NCBI GenBank assembly: GCA_947630635.1 | Contig: CANRIJ010000035.1 | Location: forward strand, 1 to 12,684 | Length of the DNA stretch: 12,684 nucleotides | Source of the DNA: an uncultured Spirochaetaceae bacterium | Lineage (GTDB): Bacteria > Spirochaetota > Spirochaetia > Sphaerochaetales > Sphaerochaetaceae | Reading direction: 5' to 3' | In this document: one piece after another, positions 1 through 7,789 of the stretch | Position numbering within the stretch: position 1 is the stretch's first letter | Layout: each line of letters opens with the position of its first letter | The notes under the pieces: model-generated | Seen by the model: the letters and a program-made list of their open reading frames with translations, nothing else | Databases searched by the model: none | What the model was told of the DNA's origin: nothing | Program-made: the position numbers and the translations under genes

Positions 1-417
1 ACCTGGTCATCAAGCAAGATCTACAAAAAGATAAGCGCAGCGGGCCTTGGGTCCTTGGATGTAAAGGGAACAACGGAGAATGCATCCTCATTCTCGAATG
101 AGGGAAGTGGAAGCGTAACTTACGTTGCCAAGGCCAAGGGACTTGGAGGGGACGTAACACTTACTTACTCGAACTTTGGAGTGGTTGACTATATTCAGAA
201 CACAGGTGGCTTCAATATGATAGTATCAATGAGCCAGAATGGCACTGCCAAGGGAACTCCGAATCTGACTCTTAGCGGTATGTATCCAGCTGTGGTAACG
301 CTTGAGAATATAAGCGTATCTTCTGGTCAGTTTGTTGGATATTACTCAATAACGCAGACTTCGAGCTCTATAACAGCAAGCGTATCCCCAAACCAGAGTA
401 TTTCCAATAACCCGTAA
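1..417 (+). CDS. C-terminal fragment of secreted/surface protein, paralogous to the 4403-6607 lipoprotein
   Basis: The reading frame is open from the left edge, so the start lies outside the window; 138 codons are visible before TAA at 415-417. The fragment is rich in Ser, Thr, Gly and Asn and looks all-beta. It aligns without large gaps to the last ~130 residues of the 4403-6607 lipoprotein. Shared blocks are G-[DH]-[VI]-x-[FL]-T-Y-[SA]-N-F-G, G-M-Y-P, and G-I/N-I-S-V-x-S followed by Y-x-I-T-Q. It is therefore probably the C-terminal domain of another large lipoprotein of the same family. The function of the domain is unknown; a role at the cell surface is inferred only from the paralogue's lipoprotein signal. 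Hand-counted GC is 47% at 61-120, clearly above the AT-rich genes that follow. The TTG at 55 is internal and is not taken as a start. Confidence 0.8.
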   Translation, partial: TWSSSKIYKKISAAGLGSLDVKGTTENASSFSNEGSGSVTYVAKAKGLGGDVTLTYSNFGVVDYIQNTGGFNMIVSMSQNGTAKGTPNLTLSGMYPAVVTLENISVSSGQFVGYYSITQTSSSITASVSPNQSISNNP

Positions 418-435
418 ATCCACTATCGCCACAAT

Positions 436-465
436 AGAGAGCCGATAGAAAGGCTCTCTTTTTTT
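436..465 (+). terminator. Rho-independent terminator of the first gene
   Basis: A perfect 8-bp stem (AGAGAGCC at 436-443 with GGCTCTCT at 452-459) encloses an 8-base loop and runs into seven T residues (459-465). It starts 19 bases after the stop codon at 415-417. It separates the upstream paralogue from the lipoprotein operon that follows. Confidence 0.93.
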
Positions 466-499
466 GATGTTACTATTCTTCACACATGGCATTTAGAAA

Positions 500-533
500 G
501 CCTTTTTTCAGTCCATTTATTCTCAAAAAAGGC
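500..533. repeat. Inverted repeat in the operon leader
   Basis: GCCTTTTTT (500-508) is the exact reverse complement of AAAAAAGGC (525-533), with 16 bases between them. There is no T-tract after the second arm, so it is not a terminator for + strand transcription. It could be a protein binding site or part of a structured leader RNA. Confidence 0.5.
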
Positions 534-537
534 GAGT

Positions 538-590
538 TATCGAACAAAAAGTGGCAAAAGTGTTCGATATCTCTAGATTTTTGCCATTTT
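538..590 (+). promoter_or_regulatory. Two interlocking inverted repeats, possible H-type pseudoknot
   Basis: Arm pair 1 is TATCGAACA (538-546) with TGTTCGATA (561-569), nine perfect pairs. Arm pair 2 is TGGCAAAA (552-559) with TTTTGCCA (579-586), eight perfect pairs, extendable to 548-559/579-590 with one G-U pair. The 5' arm of pair 2 lies in the loop of pair 1, and the 3' arm of pair 1 lies in the loop of pair 2. This is H-type pseudoknot topology, with loops of 5, 1 and 9 bases in the 8-bp version. If both helices cannot coexist they would be alternatives, as in a switch. It ends about 23 bases before the ribosome binding site of the 628 gene. The regulatory role is inference. Confidence 0.45.
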
Positions 591-613
591 GATTAATAGC
601 TTATAGATGCTAA

Positions 614-621
614 AGGTGGAG
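614..621 (+). promoter_or_regulatory. Ribosome binding site deciding the 628 start
   Basis: AGGTGGAG lies 6 bases before ATG 628. The earlier in-frame ATG at 607 has no purine-rich site at usable distance, and starting there would put seven extra residues before the Lys-Arg of the signal peptide. The start is therefore 628. Confidence 0.85.
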
Positions 622-627
622 TTTAAA

Positions 628-3600
628 ATGAAGAGATTTGTTGCATTTTCAATATTTTTACTGCTTTCAATAGTACTTATTGTCTCATGCGCCGAAGATC
701 CAACAGCTGAGGTTATCGATAGTCTTCATAAGAAAATCACCAGCCTCGATACTCCACAAAATCTTATAGCAGTTTCCAATCACTCAGGAGGATCGATAGA
801 TATTTCTTGGGATAAGGTAGAGAGTGCCACTTTCTATGCTGTTGAATATGCCAATGGTTCAAATTACATAAATTCAAACCGTGATTTTGAGAAGAGCAAT
901 TATTCGACATCGATTGTAAACGGCACACAGTTTTCACTTACAAGATTTCCTAATTTAAATGACAAGAGATATGTTTTCAGAGTTAAAGCGGGATATAAGG
1001 ATGAGGATGGAAATCTTATATATTCAGGAACCTCGAATATTGTCGAAGGCGCCGTTTTAAATAACATTGTCTCTTTTTCTGGTGTGCCTAATGCAGAGAG
1101 AAAGGTTATTTTTACTTATTCGCTTCCTCAGACATCTTCTTTGTTGATACCAGGTGCAAAAGTCGCCTCATATAGTCTGAAATTTGAAAGTTCTCAAGTT
1201 GGTTCTGAGAATTGGACGGAAGCCAAAGAAAATGGCGAGACGATAGATGCTCTAGAGACTAAGCTCTATAGGCTTACCTTAGTTGTAAATAGTGAAAATA
1301 CCGCTTCTAGTGTCATATCAGTTACAGGCAATCTGGATAAATACCCATCTTCAATTGAAAAATCCGAAATCAAACTAGAGCCAACTGCTAATGAATATGA
1401 TCATTCAAAGGGCGCTGTTGTTGTTTCTTTTGAATCAAAAGGTATTAACGAGGCATTGAAAAATGAAGAAGTCTCTCTGAGATTTCTCATAGAGAGACGA
1501 GTAAAAAAAGATGGAACATGGTCAAGCTACTCTAAATTCGTAAAAGAAGGCTTTACGGATAATGAGGGAATGACTACCCAGGTAATATCTACCTATCTCG
1601 AGGCTGATGCAATATCTTTAATGGCATATACGGAAGACACAATCGAAGAGCATGAAAGTGGTGATGGGGGATATACCATCACCTTCTCGGATCCAGATGT
1701 TGAGGCTAATGCCGACTACCAATATAAGCTGACGCCATTTTACTGCTTTTCAAATGGCTCTAATTATATGCCTCATGAATTGGGTACAGAAAGTGAAGTT
1801 GTAGCTTTGCCGGATTCAAAGATAAATGGCTTTTATCTGGATTCTAGAACCACTGAGGAAGTAAATCAGACAAGTAATCCATATATGAAATATACACTCA
1901 ATTTGAGTTGGAATACGCTTCATAATATTGGTGAGGGTTTCTATTTTGTAGTTTATAGACATCTATTGGATTCAACTGAAGAACATACAATTCAAGAGGG
2001 TTCCGGCGATAAATATTTTGTTATAAAGCCAATAGATGTCCAGCTTGAATATACACTGAGTGATATCATTGAAATACCACAGAGTGATCACCATAGACAC
2101 TATTATAGCTATAGTATTTGGCTTTCTAATAATCCTGAAATTGCTGTTTTAGGGGGTGATAGTAAAAATTGGAAAAACAGTGATGTTGAGACTGCAAAAA
2201 AGGCATACGGCGATAAGCTCGATATTAAAGACCGAATTACTGGTAATACCCCAGACATAAATCTTTATGATGATAAGGGGACAGTCAATATAATGGATGA
2301 ACACAGTCTTCAGGCGACTCCATATGAAAGTAATCCGAGCCTTGCCAAATCCATAAAATTGACTTGGAAATTTGATAATGAACAATTAAGTACACAGAAT
2401 ATAAATGGCAATTGGGAAAAAGTATCTATAGTCATAGTAAAAAACTTAGAGCATAGTGCTCCTATTACAGTTGAATGCAGAGATAAAGCAATTACAGAAT
2501 ATGTTGTTGATAATCTTGAAGATGGGAAGGATTATCAGTTCACTGTTCATGCAGAATATGATCCGGGCAATGAACAAGAAAAAATCATATATTCAACTTC
2601 CAATATTGCCGATGGAAGGACTTTAGCTATTCCTCAGAATTTGCAGGCAACTAAGAATTCTCAAGTCGTAACTGTTACGTGGAATCCTGTAGATTATGCA
2701 AAAGGCTACAAGCTTTATTACAAGACAGATCCTAATGGAGACTTTATTTACTCAATAGATGTAAAAAATAAAACATTATATAAAGTGAACGAAGAATATT
2801 TAACTCCTGGGACAACTTATTACATGGCAGTTGCTGCCTATGATAGTTATAGCAAAGAGACAGATAAGACTGAGTCAGTTGAAGCCAATATTCTTGGTTC
2901 TGTGCCTATTACAGTTACTGGCTATAACGATTATATAACTGTCAGATGGGATTATATCGATGGTATAGATAATTACAATGTATATATTTATGATAAAGAA
3001 GATGCTGAAATTGGGTCAGTTCAGACAAAGAATAATTTCTTCACCTTGAGGTCATCAGATAAGATCATTCAAGAACTTTATAAAGCAAATACAGATCCAA
3101 ATAATCCTTCTGTATACCCATTATCGCAGAAATACTATTTTTCAGTAGTTCCTATAAATAAAGAAGGAGTCTTTGGAAAAGTAGGTGATAAAAAAGAAGG
3201 TCATTGGTATTTACCGCCTATTAATATAAAAGCTACAAAGGGCGAATCAATTAATGAAGTACGATTAACATGGGATAAGATCGAAGATGTTTCATATAGC
3301 AGTGATTACAATTTTGAGATATATGGCAGACGTAATGAAGATTTCGAGTGGCAATTAATTAAAATAGTATCAAGTATTGAGAAGTTCTTTGATGACAGAA
3401 ATAACAAGGAAATGGAATATACAATATGTGTTTCGTCTAAAGGAAAGTCAGGGCCACTTCAAGATATTTTTAAAAAAACCGATGATGAAAATGATAATCT
3501 AGGATATAGATTGAATCCTACTAGCTATATAGATGGGCATGATACTACACAGAATAATCTTTATTCTGTTACATTTGCGCCAATTAAAAAGGCTACAAAA

Positions 3601-4398
3601 TATGTAGTTTCTATGGGTGATAAGACGGTTACTGTTACTTCTGAAAATTTGAAAAATCCTGATACTGTTATTAAAGATGGTGCTATTCTTTATAACTCCG
3701 AAGATGAAAATGGTAATTTTATAACGGTTTATTTTGAAAAGCCTGTTTTTGAATCTGACATAACGGTTGATTCATCTGTCTATGGAGTGGGTTTTAATAG
3801 TTATACTCAACAGGAAATTCAGACTCCAATTGCTTCAACTACTATATATCCGGTTAGTGATGAGACATTTACAGCCGATGATATTTTAAATTTAGCTAAT
3901 AATGTACTGAAAGTGTATTTAGAAAATGCTAATAATGCATTTGGGAGTGATTGGGTAGGAACTTGGCGGTGGAAGGCTGTGCATATAAATACAGACTATG
4001 TTGATGGTTATAATTGTAGTGGAAATAATGGTCCTACTATAGACGCCTCTAAGAATATAGATGGAAAATTAACATTGAAACCCAATCCTTTTGGCTATAT
4101 TTCTCTGAAAGAATCTGCTGATATAACAGTAATCAATAAAGAACAGAATTATGAACAATTAGATAAAAATAAAGATGCTGATTTAAAATATATAAAAGGA
4201 ACTATAAAAATTGAGATTTCACTGAGTGATTTTACTGGGGGAAAAGTAGAGTTTTCTATTCAATATTGTGGGGATCATGATAAGGGTGGCGGCTATCCAG
4301 TACAAGGAAGCAATGAAGGATATGCATTGATCAGTGGTGGAAGATATAATAACGTAAGAATTTCTTCTAAAAACCACGTGTCTCTGTATTGGGAGTAA
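628..4398 (+). CDS. Large lipoprotein with multiple fibronectin-III-like domains
   Basis: A 1256-residue protein. The N-terminus is a lipoprotein signal: M-K-R, a hydrophobic stretch, then L-I-V-S-C with Cys21 as the acylation site, so it should be anchored in a membrane facing the periplasm or cell surface. The body is a string of fibronectin-III-like units with the usual Trp in strand B (I-S-W-D, V-T-W-N, V-R-W-D, L-T-W-D) and Tyr-rich later strands. The clearest units are at about residues 42-143, 560-666, 668-756, 757-858 and 862-950; weaker ones fill 145-235 and 397-520. The last ~200 residues are a separate Gly/Asn-rich region containing L-T-L-K-P, which also occurs near the start of the C-terminal domain of the next gene's product. 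No catalytic motif is visible. This is the first gene of the operon and its stop is 4 bases before the next start. It is very AT-rich (28% GC at 3661-3720 by hand count). A binding, adhesin or scaffold role is plausible from architecture but unproven. Confidence 0.85.
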   Translation: MKRFVAFSIFLLLSIVLIVSCAEDPTAEVIDSLHKKITSLDTPQNLIAVSNHSGGSIDISWDKVESATFYAVEYANGSNYINSNRDFEKSNYSTSIVNGTQFSLTRFPNLNDKRYVFRVKAGYKDEDGNLIYSGTSNIVEGAVLNNIVSFSGVPNAERKVIFTYSLPQTSSLLIPGAKVASYSLKFESSQVGSENWTEAKENGETIDALETKLYRLTLVVNSENTASSVISVTGNLDKYPSSIEKSEIKLEPTANEYDHSKGAVVVSFESKGINEALKNEEVSLRFLIERRVKKDGTWSSYSKFVKEGFTDNEGMTTQVISTYLEADAISLMAYTEDTIEEHESGDGGYTITFSDPDVEANADYQYKLTPFYCFSNGSNYMPHELGTESEVVALPDSKINGFYLDSRTTEEVNQTSNPYMKYTLNLSWNTLHNIGEGFYFVVYRHLLDSTEEHTIQEGSGDKYFVIKPIDVQLEYTLSDIIEIPQSDHHRHYYSYSIWLSNNPEIAVLGGDSKNWKNSDVETAKKAYGDKLDIKDRITGNTPDINLYDDKGTVNIMDEHSLQATPYESNPSLAKSIKLTWKFDNEQLSTQNINGNWEKVSIVIVKNLEHSAPITVECRDKAITEYVVDNLEDGKDYQFTVHAEYDPGNEQEKIIYSTSNIADGRTLAIPQNLQATKNSQVVTVTWNPVDYAKGYKLYYKTDPNGDFIYSIDVKNKTLYKVNEEYLTPGTTYYMAVAAYDSYSKETDKTESVEANILGSVPITVTGYNDYITVRWDYIDGIDNYNVYIYDKEDAEIGSVQTKNNFFTLRSSDKIIQELYKANTDPNNPSVYPLSQKYYFSVVPINKEGVFGKVGDKKEGHWYLPPINIKATKGESINEVRLTWDKIEDVSYSSDYNFEIYGRRNEDFEWQLIKIVSSIEKFFDDRNNKEMEYTICVSSKGKSGPLQDIFKKTDDENDNLGYRLNPTSYIDGHDTTQNNLYSVTFAPIKKATKYVVSMGDKTVTVTSENLKNPDTVIKDGAILYNSEDENGNFITVYFEKPVFESDITVDSSVYGVGFNSYTQQEIQTPIASTTIYPVSDETFTADDILNLANNVLKVYLENANNAFGSDWVGTWRWKAVHINTDYVDGYNCSGNNGPTIDASKNIDGKLTLKPNPFGYISLKESADITVINKEQNYEQLDKNKDADLKYIKGTIKIEISLSDFTGGKVEFSIQYCGDHDKGGGYPVQGSNEGYALISGGRYNNVRISSKNHVSLYWE

Positions 4399-4402
4399 TA
4401 AT

Positions 4403-6607
4403 ATGATTAAGAAGTTTTATTTATTACTCTGCTCTTTATTTATTTTAGCTTCATGCAATATGGATCTTATAAGTATGGCTCCAATCGTACTTCCCGAGGT
4501 TCCAAAAGAGGAAAGCAGCGATTCTTCTATTGGAGGTAGTCAAAGTGGAGATGGGAGTGAAGAGGTAAAGCCCCCATTTGAGGATGCGCAGGTCTTATCA
4601 AAGTCTTTATTTGCTTCTAAAGCTGCTTCTCCAACTAATATTATGATTAGCTGGGATCCGGTTAGGGATGCTGATTACTATACTGTAGAGAGAACAGAAC
4701 ACAAAGTTGAAGATGTAATTCCTAAAGATGCAGAATGGATAGAAGTTGGCTCATTTTGTGAATCAAATTCCTTTGTGGATGATGGGGATGGGAGTGTTTT
4801 AGATCCAACTTTGTTTTATTCATATAGAGTTACTCCTCACACAATAGTAGGAGATGTTGGTAAACCCAGTGATATCATAACGGGCAATGTACTTGGATCA
4901 CCGGTAGAAGTCAGTGTAACAAAGGGAAGTGATGAAAATAACATAGAACTGAGTTGGGGAGCAATGCCTCATGTTGAGCGCTATAGTGTTTATAAAGGAT
5001 CAAGTATCGATCCTATAGCAACTGTAAATTCAACAAGTTATATCTATGCTGTTCCCGATACAGAAAAGGGTGCTGATATATCATTCTCTGTTGCATCAGT
5101 GGGTGAATCTGGAGTCTCTTCTCCACAGAGTTCTGAGTATATTGGATACACTAAAATTCCTGGGGCTCCAACTATAAGTTCTGTTGAAGTTGAGAAAGCC
5201 GAAAATGCAAAGACTCTTAGAGTTAAGTTTGACCTAATGGGAGCGGAAGGCACTGAGAAATTCCAAATAGTAAAATCATTTGTTGGTGGTTCTGAAAGTG
5301 TGGTCTTTGACTCTTCTTGGGGTGGATCTGTTCCAAAAGACAATGTAACAGGAATCTATACTTTCTCGGATTCAAATGTATCTCCAAATATTGAATATAC
5401 ATACTATGTAAGTGCTGAAAATGATAAAGGAAAGTCTGAAGCAAAAAGCGGTAGTGGATATTTGCTTTCTCCACCACAGAAAGTCCAACTTGTGCCAGTA
5501 AATGAAGAGATTAGAAAGGGTTATACGGTAACTATTGAAGAGCCGATTGGCAGTAATATCAATAGCTACACATATGTTGTTGAGCAGTATGATAAGCATG
5601 GAATTCAGATGGCAGGTAAATCTGTAGAACTTAAATATTCAGATTTTAATAAAGATAATGACAAACTTTTTACTGAAGTTTATTTTGATGATGTAGATAA
5701 TAACCAATGGAACGAAGTTCAGTATGCATTAGTGAAGACAAAACTAAATGGAAGAAGCTCTGATGCAGCTAAATCAAATGTCATATCTAATCTTGTAGCC
5801 TTAACAGACATAACTGTTTCTAATAATAAGATGCCATCTAGCTCTGAAAGTGATAATTCAAATGGTGTATATCCAATTGTTTTGACTTGGGGAAATGATG
5901 GAAGGGGCATAAGAGTTATAAAGAGAACTGGTAGCGATGGTTCTACTAAATCATTGAATATTGATTGTGTGAATGGAACATTCTCTGATAATGACGGAAC
6001 AAAGCCACTTGTCAAATATACTTATACCTATAAGACAATAGATAGTTTTGGAAGATCTTTTGGTGCAGAGCTTACTACTAAAGAAGGCTATGGGGCAGTA
6101 AATTTCCAAGTTTATTCTAAGCTATATGAGTCTCTTACCCTTAAGCCATGGGATGTTCAGATATATGTTCCTGATACATATAAATCCTATTGGAAGAACC
6201 AAAGTGAGATAGCTAAGAAAGTAGGCTATGGCAATGCCGGCGATCTCTCAACTCAGACTAAAGCATTGACAGATGATGGCGAATTTATCTATGAAAGCGA
6301 TCACTATCATAATGGGCAAGTAGGCTATATGGCTAAGATTCAAGGAATAGGGGGACATATAGAATTTACTTATGCTAACTTTGGTGAGAATTCAAATTGG
6401 ATTGGAAATGGAAGTTATTCAATGGATGTAGACGCATCTGGAAATGGAAGTTGCTCTTCTGGTGGATTTACTATCACAGGTATGTATCCAGGCTCTATCT
6501 CACTTGGTGGAATTTCGGTTGCTTCTAAGAATTTTAAGGGTATTTATCAGATAACTCAAAATTATGCTATTGGAAGCAAAACAGAAAAGGTAGCTGTGGC
6601 AAATTAA
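4403..6607 (+). CDS. Fibronectin-III-like lipoprotein with family C-terminal domain
   Basis: A 734-residue lipoprotein. The signal peptide ends in L-A-S-C (Cys18), followed by a flexible Ser/Gly/Glu linker to about residue 60. Fibronectin-III-like units lie at about 75-163 (M-I-S-W-D), 164-250 (I-E-L-S-W-G) and 252-353, with two more diverged beta units to about 565. The C-terminal domain (about 566-734) is homologous to the gene fragment at 1-417; both carry T-Y-[AS]-N-F-G, G-M-Y-P and Y-x-I-T-Q. This domain probably defines the family, but I do not recognise it by name. The start ATG is 4 bases after the upstream stop, and its ribosome binding site (GGAG, 4392-4395) lies inside the end of the upstream gene, so translation is probably coupled. 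No enzyme motif is seen. Confidence 0.87.
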   Translation: MIKKFYLLLCSLFILASCNMDLISMAPIVLPEVPKEESSDSSIGGSQSGDGSEEVKPPFEDAQVLSKSLFASKAASPTNIMISWDPVRDADYYTVERTEHKVEDVIPKDAEWIEVGSFCESNSFVDDGDGSVLDPTLFYSYRVTPHTIVGDVGKPSDIITGNVLGSPVEVSVTKGSDENNIELSWGAMPHVERYSVYKGSSIDPIATVNSTSYIYAVPDTEKGADISFSVASVGESGVSSPQSSEYIGYTKIPGAPTISSVEVEKAENAKTLRVKFDLMGAEGTEKFQIVKSFVGGSESVVFDSSWGGSVPKDNVTGIYTFSDSNVSPNIEYTYYVSAENDKGKSEAKSGSGYLLSPPQKVQLVPVNEEIRKGYTVTIEEPIGSNINSYTYVVEQYDKHGIQMAGKSVELKYSDFNKDNDKLFTEVYFDDVDNNQWNEVQYALVKTKLNGRSSDAAKSNVISNLVALTDITVSNNKMPSSSESDNSNGVYPIVLTWGNDGRGIRVIKRTGSDGSTKSLNIDCVNGTFSDNDGTKPLVKYTYTYKTIDSFGRSFGAELTTKEGYGAVNFQVYSKLYESLTLKPWDVQIYVPDTYKSYWKNQSEIAKKVGYGNAGDLSTQTKALTDDGEFIYESDHYHNGQVGYMAKIQGIGGHIEFTYANFGENSNWIGNGSYSMDVDASGNGSCSSGGFTITGMYPGSISLGGISVASKNFKGIYQITQNYAIGSKTEKVAVAN

Positions 6608-6626
6608 GCTTGGGAAGAAGAGGCAA

Positions 6627-7250
6627 ATGAAAAAGTATTTGTATTTGATTTTGTTAATTCTATTGGTAGCAGTTATTTCAAGCTGTGATGTTATGAAATC
6701 AGCAATTAACTTGATTCCCAGCTTTGATGGGAATCTGCCTAATGTTTTCTCTGGAAGATATGCGCTATTTGAGAATGAAGAGGATAGATATTCTTTAAAT
6801 CCTGCATATATTAATCTCTTTGAATTTGATTCAAAGACAAAGACTTTTAAATATGAACCAAGAGAGACTAGCCAGATTCAAGAAGGAATCTATGAATACA
6901 AATATACCTCATATAAGATAACTGATGCCTATGGTACATTGACATTGAAATATACCGAGGAAAGATCAATTGAGAATACAGATGAAAATGGAAGTCTTGA
7001 AACTCAAACTTCAAAAGAAGAATCAATAGGTGATAATACTGGCTCAAATGATGGAGATGGATCTACTGATCCAGATAGTCCTTCGGGTGATGAAAATCAG
7101 GAAGAGAATGAAGAGCCCAAGACCGAGACTGTAGTCGTAAAAACTGAAAACTACTCATTTAAATTCAATGCTACTGCAGATGGACCTCAATCAATTGTTT
7201 TGTATAGTGATAACACAGGAATGGGAAAAACGTACTATTATTATAGATAA
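6627..7250 (+). CDS. Small lipoprotein with acidic linker
   Basis: A 207-residue protein with a clear lipoprotein signal: M-K-K, a Leu/Ile/Val core, and V-I-S-S-C with Cys20. After it comes a beta-rich domain (about 38-125) full of Tyr, Phe, Thr and charged residues, including F-S-G-R-Y and E-G-I-Y-E-Y-K-Y. Then a low-complexity acidic linker of Gly, Asp, Ser, Glu and Pro (about 128-165) leads to a short beta-like tail ending in Tyr-Tyr-Tyr-Tyr-Arg. The domain resembles a small beta-barrel or sandwich lipoprotein, but I do not recognise a family. It starts 19 bases after the previous stop with GGGAAG at 6612-6617 as likely ribosome binding site, and ends 2 bases before the next gene, so it is part of the same operon. 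Confidence 0.8.
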   Translation: MKKYLYLILLILLVAVISSCDVMKSAINLIPSFDGNLPNVFSGRYALFENEEDRYSLNPAYINLFEFDSKTKTFKYEPRETSQIQEGIYEYKYTSYKITDAYGTLTLKYTEERSIENTDENGSLETQTSKEESIGDNTGSNDGDGSTDPDSPSGDENQEENEEPKTETVVVKTENYSFKFNATADGPQSIVLYSDNTGMGKTYYYYR

Positions 7251-7252
7251 CT

Positions 7253-7726
7253 ATGAAACACCTACTTAAAATCTCTGTTATTTGCATTATCTTGGTTTTT
7301 TGTCTCTCATCTTGTACGAGCAATATGAAATTCAATTCAACTAAGGTTGTTGAAATCAATATTGATAAAAGCGGAAGCGTTGTTAAGACAGATAAGACAG
7401 CTTCGTCAAAGGCTTTTCCAGAAATTGTTAAAATCGATCCTAAGAAGGCCGAGGAAGCTCAAGCAAGAATGAAGGCAGAGGCCGAGGCTAAGGCAAATGC
7501 TCAAAATTCATCTATTGGTCAAGTAGTCACAGAACCAGCATCTGAATTAAATGAACCAGCAGTTTCTTCTACAAACAATGTAGACCAGAAAAATGAGACT
7601 CAAGCAAGTGATAATGCGAATATATTCCTTGCTGAAAATCCAGTAATAAGTCCAATACTGGATCTTTACTTAAGAGCTTTGAGCGAGTTCAGCTACGACC
7701 CCGATCCGGGAGCGGATTTTTTCTAG
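7253..7726 (+). CDS. Short lipoprotein: unshifted (zero-frame) product of a probable -1 frameshift gene
   Basis: A 157-residue product ending at TAG 7724-7726. Signal peptide: M-K-H, hydrophobic core, C-L-S-S-C with Cys21 as the lipid site. Residues about 63-84 are Ala/Glu/Lys/Gln-rich (K-K-A-E-E-A-Q-A-R-M-K-A-E-A-E-A), probably helix or coiled coil, followed by an Asn/Ser/Glu/Ala-rich linker. Residues 136-148 are the first copy of a 13-residue motif, L-x-x-Y-L-x-x-L-x-x-F-S-Y. Two more copies occur downstream in the -1 frame. The last two sense codons, TTT TTC, are part of a slippery heptamer just before the stop. ATG 7253 is two bases after the previous stop; ribosome binding is weak and translation is probably coupled. 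A stable short form and a longer frameshifted form are both expected if the shift is programmed. Otherwise this is the 5' half of a broken gene. Confidence 0.8.
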   Translation: MKHLLKISVICIILVFCLSSCTSNMKFNSTKVVEINIDKSGSVVKTDKTASSKAFPEIVKIDPKKAEEAQARMKAEAEAKANAQNSSIGQVVTEPASELNEPAVSSTNNVDQKNETQASDNANIFLAENPVISPILDLYLRALSEFSYDPDPGADFF

Positions 7727-7789
7727 AGCCCTTCCTTGATGAGTCTGATAAGTTCTGGGACAAGGAAGGAAGCGCCTCCTCCCCAGAAT
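7708..7789 (+). promoter_or_regulatory. Candidate programmed -1 ribosomal frameshift signal
   Basis: The heptamer T TTT TTC (7717-7723) is in the X XXY YYZ phase of the zero frame and is followed at once by TAG (7724-7726). After a 6-base spacer comes stem 1, CCTTCCTTG (7730-7738) with CAAGGAAGG (7761-7769), nine perfect pairs. The loop bases TTCTGGG (7753-7759) pair with CCCAGAA (7782-7788), plus one G-U pair (7752-7789), forming stem 2. This gives an H-type pseudoknot with loops of 13, 1 and 12 bases. GGGAG (7708-7712) upstream may act as an internal Shine-Dalgarno-like stimulator, but its 4-base distance is shorter than the ~10 bases seen at E. coli dnaX. Hand-counted GC of 7681-7800 is 53%, against 37% at 7501-7560 and 30% at 7861-7920, as expected for a constrained RNA element. 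The structure is read from pairing only, with no energy calculation. Confidence 0.75.

Larger units (their letters stand above)
466..627 (+). promoter_or_regulatory. Structured leader / promoter region of the lipoprotein operon
   Basis: This is the only non-coding gap in front of the four-gene lipoprotein operon, so promoter and 5' leader should lie here. It carries three inverted repeats (separate entries). No promoter stands out. TTGCCA at 581-586 could be a -35 box, but the nearest -10-like hexamer, TATAGA at 602-607, leaves only a 15-bp spacer. If that promoter were used, transcription would begin almost at the ribosome binding site and the repeats would act as DNA sites, not in RNA. An alternative -35 (TTGATG at 464-469) has only a poor partner 17 bp downstream. 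Which applies cannot be settled from sequence. Confidence 0.45.

Noticed and set aside
500..533. Inverted repeat as a transcription terminator
   Set aside because: The second arm is followed by GAGTTATC, not a T-tract, and a better terminator already lies at 436-465.
607..627. ATG 607 as start of the large lipoprotein
   Set aside because: No ribosome binding site precedes it, whereas ATG 628 has AGGTGGAG at ideal spacing and gives a standard lipoprotein signal beginning Met-Lys-Arg.
5044..6015. Minus-strand open frames opposite the 734-aa lipoprotein
   Set aside because: They have no ribosome binding sites or recognisable domains, and lie opposite a well-supported gene with signal peptide and homologous C-terminal domain.
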